Below are positions 37,001-45,623 of a DNA stretch of 64,000 nucleotides, one piece after another. This DNA is from Owenia fusiformis. Lineage: Eukaryota > Annelida > Polychaeta > Sabellida > Oweniidae. Position numbers and translations under genes: made by a program. The notes beneath the pieces are model-generated. The model had not been told where the DNA came from and ran no database searches. It saw nothing but the letters and a program-made list of their open reading frames with translations. The first letter of the stretch is position 1; each line of letters starts with the position of its first letter. The stretch covers positions 129,001 to 193,000 of the forward strand of contig CAIIXF020000011.1 in the NCBI GenBank assembly GCA_903813345.2, read 5' to 3'.

Positions 37001-37613
37001 AAGATTTTGAGGTAAGTTTTATGTCATACATATACACTGTATGCTGATCAAACAAACTTTTTGCAACTATTTAACATTTCTCAATTTTTAATTGACGAAA
37101 AGTAAAAATAAATAGTTAAACGCCAGAAAATTAACAGGAATTAATATTTGCAGTCAGTAATTATTTAATTGGTTATGGGCTTTCAAACTTTCCTTTGAAA
37201 GCCCATGATCAATGAGTTGATCATTCCTGAATACAAAAGTTCAGACTTCATCCACTCTTGGATATATTTGTAAAATGTAAGATAAAATTGCTGTAACTAA
37301 TTTGTTGTGTATGTAATGTATTGAAGGGCAGTTATTTAATTTACATTGATTTGCACATACATCTGAACTTGCACACAAATGAGGATGTAAATATGAATGA
37401 ATGAATTTTCAGGAATATCTTAAACTAGGACCGCTGGAACTGAAGTTGCTAAATGTCACAGGAAATCAAATGACTCTGAATAAACAAAAGACTCTCACTG
37501 AAGAGGAAATACGATCGAAGGACTTCCGACCAGATGAGTGGCCAGTCACACAACCAATGTTACAAGAAGCTTTGGGTGGCGATAAGGGGTCTCCAAGAAC
37601 CCCTCGAACATAA
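19085..37613 (+). CDS. CCDC83: Coiled-coil domain-containing protein 83 (CCDC83), 12 exons
   Basis: Exons: 19085-19206, 23521-23605, 24127-24295, 24433-24600, 24821-24912, 27477-27545, 28260-28328, 32133-32254, 32594-32724, 33330-33446, 36929-37011, 37413-37613. All have GT/AG borders and the frame is kept to TAA at 37611. The product is 475 residues if every exon is used, 452 if only one of the two homologous 69-bp exons (6 or 7) is included. It starts with a Lys-rich tail (MGKKKGKKSGAKS), then EAILAYQ, a long charged coiled coil (EDYMFEIKSLEEKK, MDKWESERQEKKNL, VAIHHKDAKTM, FYLTQFED), an acidic stretch, and a C-terminal EYLKLGPLELKLL block. Human CCDC83, as I remember it, has the same order, including YVNLGPLGVKLM near the C-terminus. 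The protein's function is poorly known. Exon edges 1, 2, 7 and 8 have been amplified into tandem arrays, and 79 percent or more of the gene is intron. Confidence 0.9.
19190..19440 (+). repeat. About 30-bp array from the CCDC83 exon 1 end plus 5' splice site
   Basis: The exon end and donor, CAATATTAGCCTACCAGTAA, recur about eight times with increasing decay (for example at 19222, 19252 and 19282). Each copy keeps something like CTACCAGTAA, a copied donor. A first-copy read-through gives Y-Q-stop at once. Confidence 0.85.
19528..19701. mobile_element. MITE with TIR CAGGCCCGTAGCCAG and CATTA target duplication
   Basis: The 174-bp element starts CAGGCCCGTAGCCAG and ends CTGGCTACGGGCCTG. It is flanked by CATTA at 19523-19527 and 19702-19706. 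It has inserted at the edge of the 45-bp array. CAGGCCCGTAGCC ends are known to me from hAT-like elements of invertebrates; the 5-bp duplication is the same length as that of the element at 13891. Confidence 0.85.
19702..22945. repeat. 45-bp array in CCDC83 intron 1
   Basis: About 48 copies of a unit near GTGTGTATTAGTCATCTTAT plus CATCATAGGTATATTGTCATCATAG fill the intron, interrupted by a 1.03-kb insertion at 20707-21738. There is no visible exon content. The unit is built of two half-units sharing TCATCATAGGT. Confidence 0.95.
20707..21738. mobile_element. Inserted element with TG...CA ends, possibly a solo LTR fossil
   Basis: The 1032-bp segment breaks the 45-bp array. It begins TGTGGCGAAGT and ends ACTTCATCACA, a short imperfect inverted repeat with TG and CA tips, and is bracketed by TCAT on both sides, though that word is also part of the array. 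No gene is seen. A solo LTR is one reading; an unrelated non-autonomous DNA element is the other. Confidence 0.4.
23030..23520 (+). repeat. 55-bp array from the 3' splice site and start of CCDC83 exon 2
   Basis: Nine copies (55 bp, some 52 bp) of CTTTTAG followed by GATTAATATCAAAGAGAAAC and more exon codons (INIKEKQMEDYM), then 16 nt of TGTTATTGTGTC, lead into the real exon at 23521. Each copy keeps a good pyrimidine tract plus AG. Use of any copy upstream gives an in-frame stop at the TAG of the next acceptor. Confidence 0.95.
24975..27155. repeat. About 43-bp array in CCDC83 intron 5
   Basis: About 50 copies of a unit with TTGTACATGAACATGTGAAA and TTATGACCTCCCCCATAAGAGAAC. The core TGTACATGAACATGTG is nearly palindromic. 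Minus-strand reading frames such as MFMYKFSYGG come only from the repeat. No exon content was found, although the array begins about 60 bp after exon 5. Confidence 0.95.
27599..27612. promoter_or_regulatory. RFX X-box palindrome in CCDC83 intron 6
   Basis: GTTACCATGGCAAC is a perfect fit to the RFX X-box (GTNRCC, 2 bases, RGYAAC). RFX factors drive ciliary and testis genes, and CCDC83 is a coiled-coil protein that could belong to that set, but the site is in an intron rather than at the promoter. Motif evidence only. Confidence 0.35.
28427..29830 (+). repeat. About 150-bp array of CCDC83 exon 7 with its 5' splice site
   Basis: About ten copies, 125-160 bp each, follow exon 7. Each contains the last 54-57 nt of the exon (MDKYDRQAVLDNEWIKQE), the donor GTAGGA, and G-rich intron sequence such as GGGTTGGGTAGAAGGGGTAG. 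Exon parts are almost unchanged between copies. Some copies read GATATAG directly before ACTATGGAC, so an AG precedes a 57-nt in-frame segment, but no pyrimidine tract supports it as an acceptor. Confidence 0.95.
29887..30150. repeat. About 102-bp array, three copies
   Basis: Three copies of a unit with GGCCTATGCCATATATGGTT and GAACACAGTCTACATGATCT extend the exon 7 array. The GGGTTGGGTAGAGGGGTAGG part is shared with the 150-bp units but the exon part is gone, so this is a secondary expansion of the array's edge. Confidence 0.85.
30549..30781. mobile_element. MITE-like inverted-repeat element
   Basis: ATTTTATTATGCACCTC at 30549-30565 and its exact complement at 30765-30781 bound 233 bp. Just upstream, 30467-30498, is a hairpin with TACTAGGC and GCCTAGTA arms, and the phrase GAGGATAGGTATTCTGGCAT recurs on both sides of the left arm (about 30502 and 30632), so the insertion may lie within an older repeat. 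Confidence 0.65.
30837..30960. repeat. 62-bp tandem duplication
   Basis: CATTTTATTCTAGCTTGATA and the following 40 bp, ending GTAAATTGTAATGCATAT, occur twice in a row in CCDC83 intron 7. Confidence 0.8.
31050..31717. mobile_element. Inverted-repeat element ATGTCACCACC...GGTGGTGACAT with internal 115-bp repeats
   Basis: The ends ATGTCACCACC and GGTGGTGACAT are exact complements. The left end is itself a palindrome around CCAAAACGTGG. Inside are four or five copies of a roughly 115-bp unit with AAGGTCAAAAAGGTCTTTTT and TTCAAATCTGAC. The 668-bp body has no coding region. Flanks are T-rich, so the target duplication cannot be read. Confidence 0.7.
31746..32132 (+). repeat. About 76-bp array from the 3' splice site and start of CCDC83 exon 8
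   Basis: Five copies of TTGCTTTTGTAG, GTTGCTATACATCATAAAGA and the next 35 nt precede the real exon 8 at 32133. Each copy carries a strong acceptor and the codons VAIHHKDAKTMV. Copies alternate between AATGGTAGAG and AATGGTAGGAG forms. Using an upstream copy gives a stop (TGA) within about 18 codons. Confidence 0.95.
32868..33033. mobile_element. Foldback element with perfect 42-bp arms
   Basis: ATATAGACCTCAGAGCAGGG at the left and its full complement at the right are part of arms (32868-32909 and 32992-33033) that match without a mismatch, and further inward CTAGGCACAA pairs with TTGTGCCTAG. Perfect arms suggest a recent insertion or gene conversion between arms. It lies in CCDC83 intron 9. 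Confidence 0.8.
33038..33209. mobile_element. MITE with ATTCGAACATGA ends, copy 1
   Basis: ATTCGAACATGA and its complement bound 172 bp that include a TGACGTCA site. A relative with ATTCAAACATGA ends lies at 40494-40716. It is immediately next to the foldback element at 32868-33033, so the two may be one composite element. Confidence 0.6.
33510..35091. repeat. 13/26-bp array in CCDC83 intron 10
   Basis: Many copies of ACTGATGCACTAG and ACTGTTGCACTAG, often alternating as a 26-bp double unit, run through the intron. A LINE fragment (33733-34342) splits it. It starts about 65 bp after exon 10 and has no exon content. Confidence 0.95.
33733..34342 (-). mobile_element. 5'-truncated LINE fragment (ORF2 C-terminus and 3' UTR)
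   Basis: On the minus strand this reads HLEIKLNRLRSGLLLKSHLY, then CHCGVPMTTMHFLLKCPLL, a zinc-binding motif found after the reverse transcriptase in many LINE ORF2 proteins, then a stop, a 3' UTR with a TA run and an A tail (T run at 33732-33740). Only the last 0.6 kb of the element was copied. Target duplication cannot be told from the surrounding array, which offers CTAGACTGA on both sides. It differs from the LINE at 42062-46942. Confidence 0.85.
35345..36871. repeat. 29-bp array in CCDC83 intron 10
   Basis: About 52 copies of a unit like GTCATATAAATGGTCATTGT plus ACATGTATT, with a few recurring variants (AAATATTCATTG, GTGCATGT). Blocks of the same variant order recur at about 35800-35990 and 36090-36290, so longer pieces were duplicated too. 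It stops about 60 bp before exon 11. Confidence 0.95.
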
Positions 37614-37774
37614 CTTCATCTATAGTATTTTTATAGAATCAAAAGTAGGAAAGTGGAGAAAGTATTGCTTTTTAAACATTCCAGAATACTTAAGCTAATA
37701 CTCTCTAATTTAGAGATTCATAATTCACAATATTTCTAGATTTTATTGTAATGATTTATAGTGTGGAATGACCG

Positions 37775-37780
37775 AATAAA
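37775..37780 (+). terminator. Candidate poly(A) signal of CCDC83
   Basis: AATAAA lies 162 bp after the CCDC83 stop codon, the first such hexamer on this strand after the gene. Confidence 0.45.
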
Positions 37781-37890
37781 ACGAGTGTAAAAAAGCCACA
37801 TGAACACATAATTGGGTGAATAATGTGACATTTGGGTGAAATGTATATGCACATATGGGTGAATAATGTGACATTTGGGTGAAATGTATA

Positions 37891-38386
37891 CTGTAGATTG
37901 GGTTAATTTGGCGCCCGCTTTAATTTGGCGAATTTGGCGAAATTGAAAAATTCGCCAATATAAATCTTCGCCAAAATTTAGAATGAATCCCCGGGAATTA
38001 TCTAGGGTATTTCGTCCAGTGTATTTAGGTCACTTCAGGTTAAGTTTTTTCCAAAAATATGAAAAAGTGTCTCTCATAAATTGGCTCAGAACTGTTCAGT
38101 CACTCATTAATACTCAGAGAAAAACTAGAAAGGAAAAGCGCGGTATAGTAGCAGCATCGATCGGGGTGCAAAATGTAAAGGATGATCTCACAAAAATGTA
38201 CAAACGTGGTGAATATCGCCAGTGGTCCTCAAAAGAAAAAATGAACATAGCTAAACATGCCCATTTACATGGTACAGCGTGTAAGTTTAACATTTTTTTG
38301 CATATCCGTCAAATTAAATAGCCGCCAATATGCCAAAAATAACAAAATCGCCAAATTAAGTAGCGCCAAATTAACCCAATCTACAG
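37891..38386. mobile_element. MITE with TA target site and CTGTAGATTGGGTTAATTTG ends
   Basis: The left end CTGTAGATTGGGTTAATTTG and the right end are exact complements for about 24 bp (to GGCGC), flanked by TA at 37889-37890 and 38387-38388. A TA target points to the Tc1/mariner group. It has landed in a small repeat of GTGACATTTGGGTGAAATGT copies (37800-37890 and 38395-38455). Unusually it has a 112-codon open frame, 37983-38321, described separately. Confidence 0.85.
37983..38321 (+). CDS. Open frame inside a MITE, possible helix-turn-helix remnant
   Basis: 112 codons inside the 496-bp inverted-repeat element. The segment YKRGEYRQWSSKEKMNIAKH resembles helix-turn-helix pieces I remember from invertebrate transposon-linked proteins (pattern GEY.xxSxEEKxxIxKxAxxxG). 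The start of the frame is taken at the first ATG only. It may be a fragment of a parent transposase or a captured host exon; it may also be spurious. Confidence 0.3.
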   Translation: MNPRELSRVFRPVYLGHFRLSFFQKYEKVSLINWLRTVQSLINTQRKTRKEKRGIVAASIGVQNVKDDLTKMYKRGEYRQWSSKEKMNIAKHAHLHGTACKFNIFLHIRQIK

Positions 38387-38771
38387 TATTCACATATGGG
38401 TGAATAATGTGACATTTGGGTGAAATGTATATTCACATATGGGTGAAACGTATAAATGTTCAAAACATGATTGTAACTAGGCAAGGCAACTGACTCACAG
38501 ACATTTTTAGATATTTATCGAACAATTTTTCTTCTAAAATATTGAAAAAATTAAGCCTAAGATAGTAGAAACATCCCTTTACAGGCGTAATTTGCTTCGT
38601 CTATTGATTTCTGCCTTGCCTTATTACTTTAGATCCTTCCTACACCCAATACAATACAATTATAACAATGTAAATATGAAATAAAGTAATAAACATATAC
38701 ATTTAAGTAATGAAAAACATTTTATTTGTGCATCTGCAGACTTTTAAACTATAATCCGGTTGCTGTTAAAA

Positions 38772-39842
38772 TTGTATTTATGAATATTTGCCCAAAGTTC
38801 AAGTTGAAATTGTATTTATGAAGATTTGTCCAAAGTTCAAGTTGAAATTGTACTTATGAGGATTTGTCCAAAGTTCAAGTTGAAATTGTATTTATCAGGA
38901 TTTGCCCAAAGTTCAAGTTGAAATTGTATTTATGAAGATTTGACCAAAGTTCAAGTTGAAATTGTACTTATGAGGATTTGTCCAAAGTTCAAGTTGAAAT
39001 TTTATTTATCAGGATTTTCCCAAAGTTCAAGTTCAAATTGTATTTATGAGGATTTGCCCAAAGTTCAAGTTGAAATTGTATTTATGAATATTTGCCCAAA
39101 GTTCAAGTTGAAATTGAATTTATGAAGATTTGACCAAAGTTCAAGTTGAAATTGTACTTATGAGGATTTGTCCAAAGTTCAAGTTGAAATTGTATTTATC
39201 AGGATTTTCCAAAAGTTCAAGTTGAAATTGTATTTATGAGGATTTGCCCAAAGTTCAAGTTGAAATTGTACTTATGAGGATTTGTCCAAAGTTCAAGTTG
39301 AAATTGTATTTATCAGGATTTTCCCAAAGTTCAAGTTGAAATTGTATTTATGAATATTTGCCAAAAGTTCAAGTTGAAATTGTATTTATGAGGATTTGCC
39401 CAAAGTTTAAGTTGAAATTGTATTTATGAGGATTTGACATAAGTTCAAGTTGAAATTGTATTTATGAATATTTGCCCAAAGTTCAAGTTGAAATTGTATT
39501 TATGAGGATTTGCCCAAAGTTCAAGTTGAAATTGTATTTATGAATATTTGCCAAAAGTTCAAGTTGAAATTGTATTTATGAATAGTTGCCAAAAGTTCAA
39601 GTTGAAATTGTATTTATGAGGATTTGTTCAAAGTTCAAGTTGAAATTGTATTTATGAATATTTGCCAAAAGTTTAAGTTGAAATTGTATTAATGAGGATT
39701 TGCCAAAAGTTCAAGTTGTAATTGTATTTATGAATATTTGCCAAAAGTTCAAGTTGAAAATGTATTTATGAGGATTTGCCAAAAGTTCAAGTTGGAATTG
39801 TATTTATGAGGATTTGACCAAAGTTTGACAAAAGTTCAAGTT
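38772..39842. repeat. 38-bp array downstream of CCDC83
   Basis: About 28 copies of a unit near GAGGATTTGCCCAAAGTTCA plus AGTTGAAATTGTATTTAT lie in the intergenic region. No exon content was seen, and this is one of the few arrays outside a gene. Confidence 0.95.
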
Positions 39843-41301
39843 GATTTAATTGGCCAGAGAAACAGTGATCAAACCCCATTACATGATAAATGGTAGAAAA
39901 GCATCCTTATTATCACCCTATACAGACTGTGCTATAAGAAAATGGTGCGGATATCATGTGCACACGGTGCGGACTTGAACAGTCATTTTTGAATTTGTGA
40001 TATTTCATACACTAAGGCATGTCGGATACTCAATTATACCCACCCATTTGTAGAAGATATCTAATAAAAGAGAAAGTCTATGGATGTGTAATTCACTCTT
40101 TAACAACGCAGTATTCATCCTTTCTCCAAAGCAATGATTTTGAAATTGCTGCTTCAATAAACCATTTACAGCCTTCATTCAGTATTGCTGATCGAGATGA
40201 CCAATCAATATAAATTATTTTTGCATTTTGAAAGTCATAAACTTACTGTGTGCATAGTTGAAACTTGGCATGATGCTATTCGTAATTGTTACATGGTACC
40301 ATGTCACTATTAGTTGAGAGGTGGCAACATGCCAATTTGAAAATGTGACATGGCAGAATGTGACTTGCTAACTTGGTCCAGATGCTGGGCAATGTGTGTA
40401 TTTTGTACTTGACAAAGATGCTAATTGTACTTGGTGCACATGGCATATTGAAGCACATGGCATATTGAATGGCCAGAGTGATTATTTATTCCGATTCAAA
40501 CATGAAAACATTGTTCAGAGAATTGGGGATTGGAGCTCCATAAAATAACCAAACTGTTATTTTTGCCATTCATAGGTGTGACGTCACAATATATACATAC
40601 CCAGATGATTGAGTAGAGCACGGCCGTGCATCTATGGAGGAATAGAGAACATTCATTATTGACTATGCTGCAATCTGATTGGTTAAGAAATTCAATTAGA
40701 GCAGTCATGTTTGAATTTGTCTGAAATTACAATTAATCATCTGGAATATTTTGTGTTTTCATTTCTTTCTTTTGAATGGCGCAGCCATGATAAATTTGTG
40801 ATGGGGTTTTGATGATGTGATTTGTGATGGATACTTTGACATACATATAAAACTGTATTTGAGTTATTTCCTTGACAGATGGATGAACAGACGAATGAAC
40901 TGTTTGGCTCTCTGTATCTCTCATGAACTGAGCACACAAGGATAATAACTTGAAAAATGATATCTTTTATATATATTTTCTGACTATTCACAGTTAGCAG
41001 ATATTTATTATTGCTAATACAGTATAACCAAATGCTACACTTCACAATTCAGGGAACTATTGAAAAAGACACATGTAAACAAGGAGGACTGACTCCCAGC
41101 ATCCATCTAAACAAAGAGGACTAGCTCCCAGCAGTCCTTGCCGATTCTCTGACATCAGAGAGTCCATGACCTTGTGGTCGCAAGATAAAAATGCGACAGC
41201 TCGTAAAATGGCATAAAGAACCAATTTGGTAATAATATTACCATAATTGTCATATATCGAGTTTCCTTTTAGGCAAATGAATAATACCATTCATCTATGC
41301 A
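39843..41301. other. Intergenic stretch, no gene recognised
   Basis: It contains the MITE at 40494-40716 and short imperfect repeats of CACATGGCATATTGAA around 40437-40470. A hairpin GACTCTCTGATGTCAGAGAATC lies near 41140-41163. No coding exon with family similarity was found. Confidence 0.5.
40494..40716. mobile_element. MITE with ATTCAAACATGA ends, copy 2
   Basis: ATTCAAACATGA and its complement bound 223 bp that also hold a TGACGTCA site, as does the related copy at 33038-33209. No coding sequence. Confidence 0.6.
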
Positions 41302-42114
41302 TATATCACCCATTCTCAATAAGAATGCAAAATAGGTGACCCAGGGCTCAATCTCAGCATTTACATTACCAACATCACTTTTTGTTGTATATATAAATAG
41401 TATATATGACCCTCTACCTAGCACGTTTGTAATATATGATTTCTCAGTTACACATATTTTATTATATGTACTAGAATAGGGCTATTCATCAGTTACGTGA
41501 CTGTCGCCATATCAAAAATCAGGATTGTATGGTGCCATTAGAGAATTTTTCATGCATAACATCCCATATAAAGTGGTGTATTATACACAAGACGGTCCCA
41601 GCTTCTGGTTAAATGACAGAAACTATCATTTTGACATTTTTACCATGTTGAAACTGTTCCTTGACCAATGTCGCCAGACTTTTTTATATCAACCCCCCTG
41701 TGCTATAAATCATATAAAAACTGGTGAAAAATTGATGTTTCATATGTGCCATATACGTATCTGGATTCCAATTTGAATACTTAATAGAAAGTCGTAAAAG
41801 TTGATATTTGAAACGTTGAGATTTTGGGGCCAGAAAATTATAATTCCCGTTTTTCATGAAGTTATAGATAAGAAAATCATTTACGTGATCATAGTTTTCA
41901 CAGGCAATAAGTGTCTGAGCAAATTAATGTTAAATCACCTTATTGTATGGTAGGAGTGATCCTTGTTGATCAGTATTTTTAACTAAATTGACATTGTTTG
42001 AATATAATACAGCCAGCAAAAGGGTATTTGCATCATTTACGACACCATCATTTACGATACTTTTTTTTTTTTTTTTTTTTTTATTCCAAATAACATATAT
42101 ACAATACATAATAT

Positions 42115-45100
42115 TTACAATCTAAGAGCTTTTTCGCTCTCATAAAAAAACAATAAATTTCCCTCACAGTTCTTATATTTGAAATCATGAATAGTTTTCT
42201 TAATAACAAGGGTTTCGTAAAATAACTCTGGCTTCATTTCAGCCAGTCCTAACTTTTCGTTATTGTTTAACTGGCTACCTTGCCATAAAATACTTATAGA
42301 GGGACAAGTAACGAAAAAATGTAAGTTATCATCTCTTGCATTGCATTGTTTGCATAAATCACTTGTTTCTATTTTACATTTTTTTAGATAAACACCATTA
42401 GGGTATATGTTATGGAAAATCTTCCATTGTATAACTAACAGTGATGCTTCTTTTGTACAATGAAAAAGGGATTTCCATATTCCTTCAGATATATTTATCC
42501 CATCATATTTGATTTTGCATGTTCTTTTTAGAACAAGTGACTCTCTAATGTTTTGTGATGACACTTTCTTGATGTTAATATTGTTAAAATACAATGTGTC
42601 ATCAGTGTTATTTAATTCATACAAATCCTGTTTTATGCAAGCTTTCAGCATATTATATTGTAACAAAGTTTGACCAGTTTTTCCGATTTTACATGTCATT
42701 TCCTCATAAGTACATAGTCTACCATTTTTAATAACATCATTTATAAATATTATTCCTCTATTTATCCAATTATAAAAAACCAAAGAGTGACCACTCCATG
42801 TAATGTTACAATTATTCCATAGGATGTTATTATTTCTATGCCTATTATGCTGCATCCATATTTTAAGTACAGATTTATAAAAATTGTTGAAATGCTCACA
42901 TCCTTTAAGTTTATTAAATTCAATGTTACTATTCAAGACACTGAAATTATTTCCAACCTTATTAAACATATACAATGGAATACACTTCCAATGACCTTTA
43001 CTTTCATCTTGTAATCGTTTGATCCATTGAATTGCAAAGGCTGATTGCAAATCAAAACAATTTATCATTTTTAGGCCACCATGTTTAAAATCTTGAACTA
43101 AAATATCACGCTTAAGTTTATCAGGGACCCTTTTAAGATCCTCCTCTTTATATTTGCCCTTTGACCACAAAAATTTAAAAAGTAGCGTATTAATTCTATT
43201 TAGTAAGTTGTCTGGTAAAATAAAGGCCTGCATGATATATGAAAATTGAGATATAATGAGTGATTTGGCTAAAATTACCTTTCCCATAATGGTAAGATAT
43301 CTGCCTGACCACGATTTAATAATATTCATACATTTCCTAAACTTTGGCTCAAAATTTACGTCATTTCTCACAACATTTAATGTAGTGCTAAATGTTATAC
43401 CAAGTACTTTTATACTATTTTCTTGACCAAGTTTCCATTTGACGTCTCCTAATGTGTCATTTCTATGCTTCCATTTCCCTAGCCACATTGCCTCAGTTTT
43501 ATGTACATTCATTTTAAGACCAGATATATTTGAAAAAGCTTCAAAATCATCTATACATTTTAAAAATGATTGCTCATCTTTAACAAAAATAGTAGAATCA
43601 TCTGCATATTGGAGCAGCTTAACATCTTCATTACAACCTGGTAATTCTATTCCATGAACATCATGGTTGCTTCGTAATCTGCATGCCAACAGTTCACATG
43701 CAATTATATACAGTAAAGGTGAAAGGGGATATTACCTACAATCCAGCCATTGTGAAAAATATGACTTTGGCTATTTTTGTTCAAAGTTTCAATCCATTTG
43801 GTCAAAGTGTCACCAAAGCCAAAAAAATTAAGAGAATACAACATAAATTCCTTTGATATGGAATCAAAGGCTTTAGAGTAATCAATAGCCAACATGATAC
43901 CCTGCAAATTATTTGTGTTAAGATATACAATAATGTCATCAATTGCTCTTAAAATCTGAGCTGCAGTTCTGGATTTGATATAACCACATTGGTCCTCATG
44001 AACAATATTACAAATTACACCTTTTATTCTAGTAGCAATAACTTTAGCAGCAATTTTATAGTCAACATTTGTAAGGGTCAATGGTCTCCAGTTTTTTAAT
44101 TCATTCCGATCCATATCCTTTTTTGGAATAAGTACCATTAAACCTTTTTTCTGGGTATGTGATAATTCACCTTTCGTGTAAGCCTTATTAATTGAAAGTA
44201 CAACCAGTTTACCTATTTTTGTGAAAAACATCTTATAAAAAGCAACTGTAATTCCGTCTAAACCAGGGCTTGAATCATTTTTCATTGAGTTAATTGCTAA
44301 TTTACATTCATTAAGTGTAATTTCACCTTCACAGCTACTGCTTTGTTCATATGTTAATTTTGGTACATATACATCCCTCATAAAATCATCCAATACAGCA
44401 GGTCTGAAAAACCTATTAATTTCATTAATAATATGATCCTGATTTTTTACAATGTCACCATTACTAAGTTTTAAAGATGAAATACATTTGTGTTTAGCTC
44501 TTGCTTTCTCAAGTTGTAAAAAGTACTTTGTGTTCATTTCACCCTGATCACACCACTCAACCTTTGATCTCACCTGAGCACCTCGAGCCTCATTAATAGC
44601 ACATACATCATATAATTGTTTATAGTCATTAACTTTATTTTTTAAAGTTATATTGTTAACATCTTTAGCAAGAGCTTTACATGCATTCTCTAGATTCATT
44701 TTCACCCTTTTCATATCATCCCTTCGTGCCTTTGCCATTTGCTTGCCATAGCTCATAGAAAAATCTTTGATCTTAGATTTACAATTATCCCAAAGTACAT
44801 CTGCACCTAAATTGTATTCATTTAAATTTACATTATCTAATATAGCATTCATTTCTCTAACAAAATCTATATCTTTGAGCATGCTGTTATTAAATTTCCA
44901 GTATGATGGACCTTGCGCATGAGTTTCACTTGAAAAATTAGCAATAACACCTCTATGATCAGATCCAGGCATGTCTATGATATCTGAAAAGCAAACCTTG
45001 TCAAAAGCTACTTCATTCATAAAAATATAGTCAATTCTCCTTACAATATTATTTGACTTATGTCTCCAAGTAAAATCTTTTACATCAACATGGTGGAGAC

Positions 45101-45566
45101 GCCAAGTATCAATCAAATCACAGTTACCAATCAATTTTTTGAAAGAATCAATCTCAAGTTTTGGATGTTTTGCACCTGATAAATTATCAGCTTGAGAATC
45201 TATACAGCAATTAAAATCACCACATAAAATGAAGTTACTGTTATTAACATATACGTCATTAATTTTCTTCATTATAGTCTTAAAGAATTCTGTTTTTTCA
45301 ACTGTTTTATTTGGTGCATATATATTAAAGCAAGTATATTGCTCACCTTCATAATCAAATTTAACTACAATAGTTCTATCATATTTACTCACAATAATAT
45401 TTTCACAGTCAAAAGACTTGTTTATTAACACTAATTCACCTTTACTATGAACTGTTCCAGAATTATGAATAACTGTTCCACCCCATTCTCTTTTCCATGT
45501 TTCTATAACATCATCAGTTACATAAGTTTCCTGTAAACAGGCAATATCCACTTTTGTTTTCTTCAC
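42115..45566 (-). pseudogene. LINE ORF2, endonuclease and reverse transcriptase, broken once
   Basis: The first part (45566-43704) has the endonuclease with LQET, GDFN, RRIDYIF and SDHR motifs, then reverse transcriptase blocks LIPKKDMDRNELKNWRPLTL, GYIKSRTAA and AIDYSKAFDS. The second part (ending at 42115) has PLSPLLYIIACELL, YADDSTIF, LGITFS and a C-terminal zinc-like CKQCNARDDNLHFFVTC. Between NGWIVGN and PLSPLLY the family's R-G-x-R-Q-G-D segment is missing and the frame changes, so a deletion of some 25-30 nt at about 43703 disables this copy. Otherwise about 1150 codons are open. Confidence 0.9.
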
Positions 45567-45623
45567 GTACGTTTCCAGTGTAAATGTTTACCATAAAAGT
45601 GTCGGAAAAGTTAAAGGAAAATA

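Noticed and set aside
41136-41163. tRNA-like hairpin near 41140
   Set aside because: A single stem without the other arms or the T-loop consensus.
43439-43657. Plus-strand frames opposite the LINE ORFs (also 46068-46926)
   Set aside because: Shadows of ORF1 and ORF2; no family similarity.
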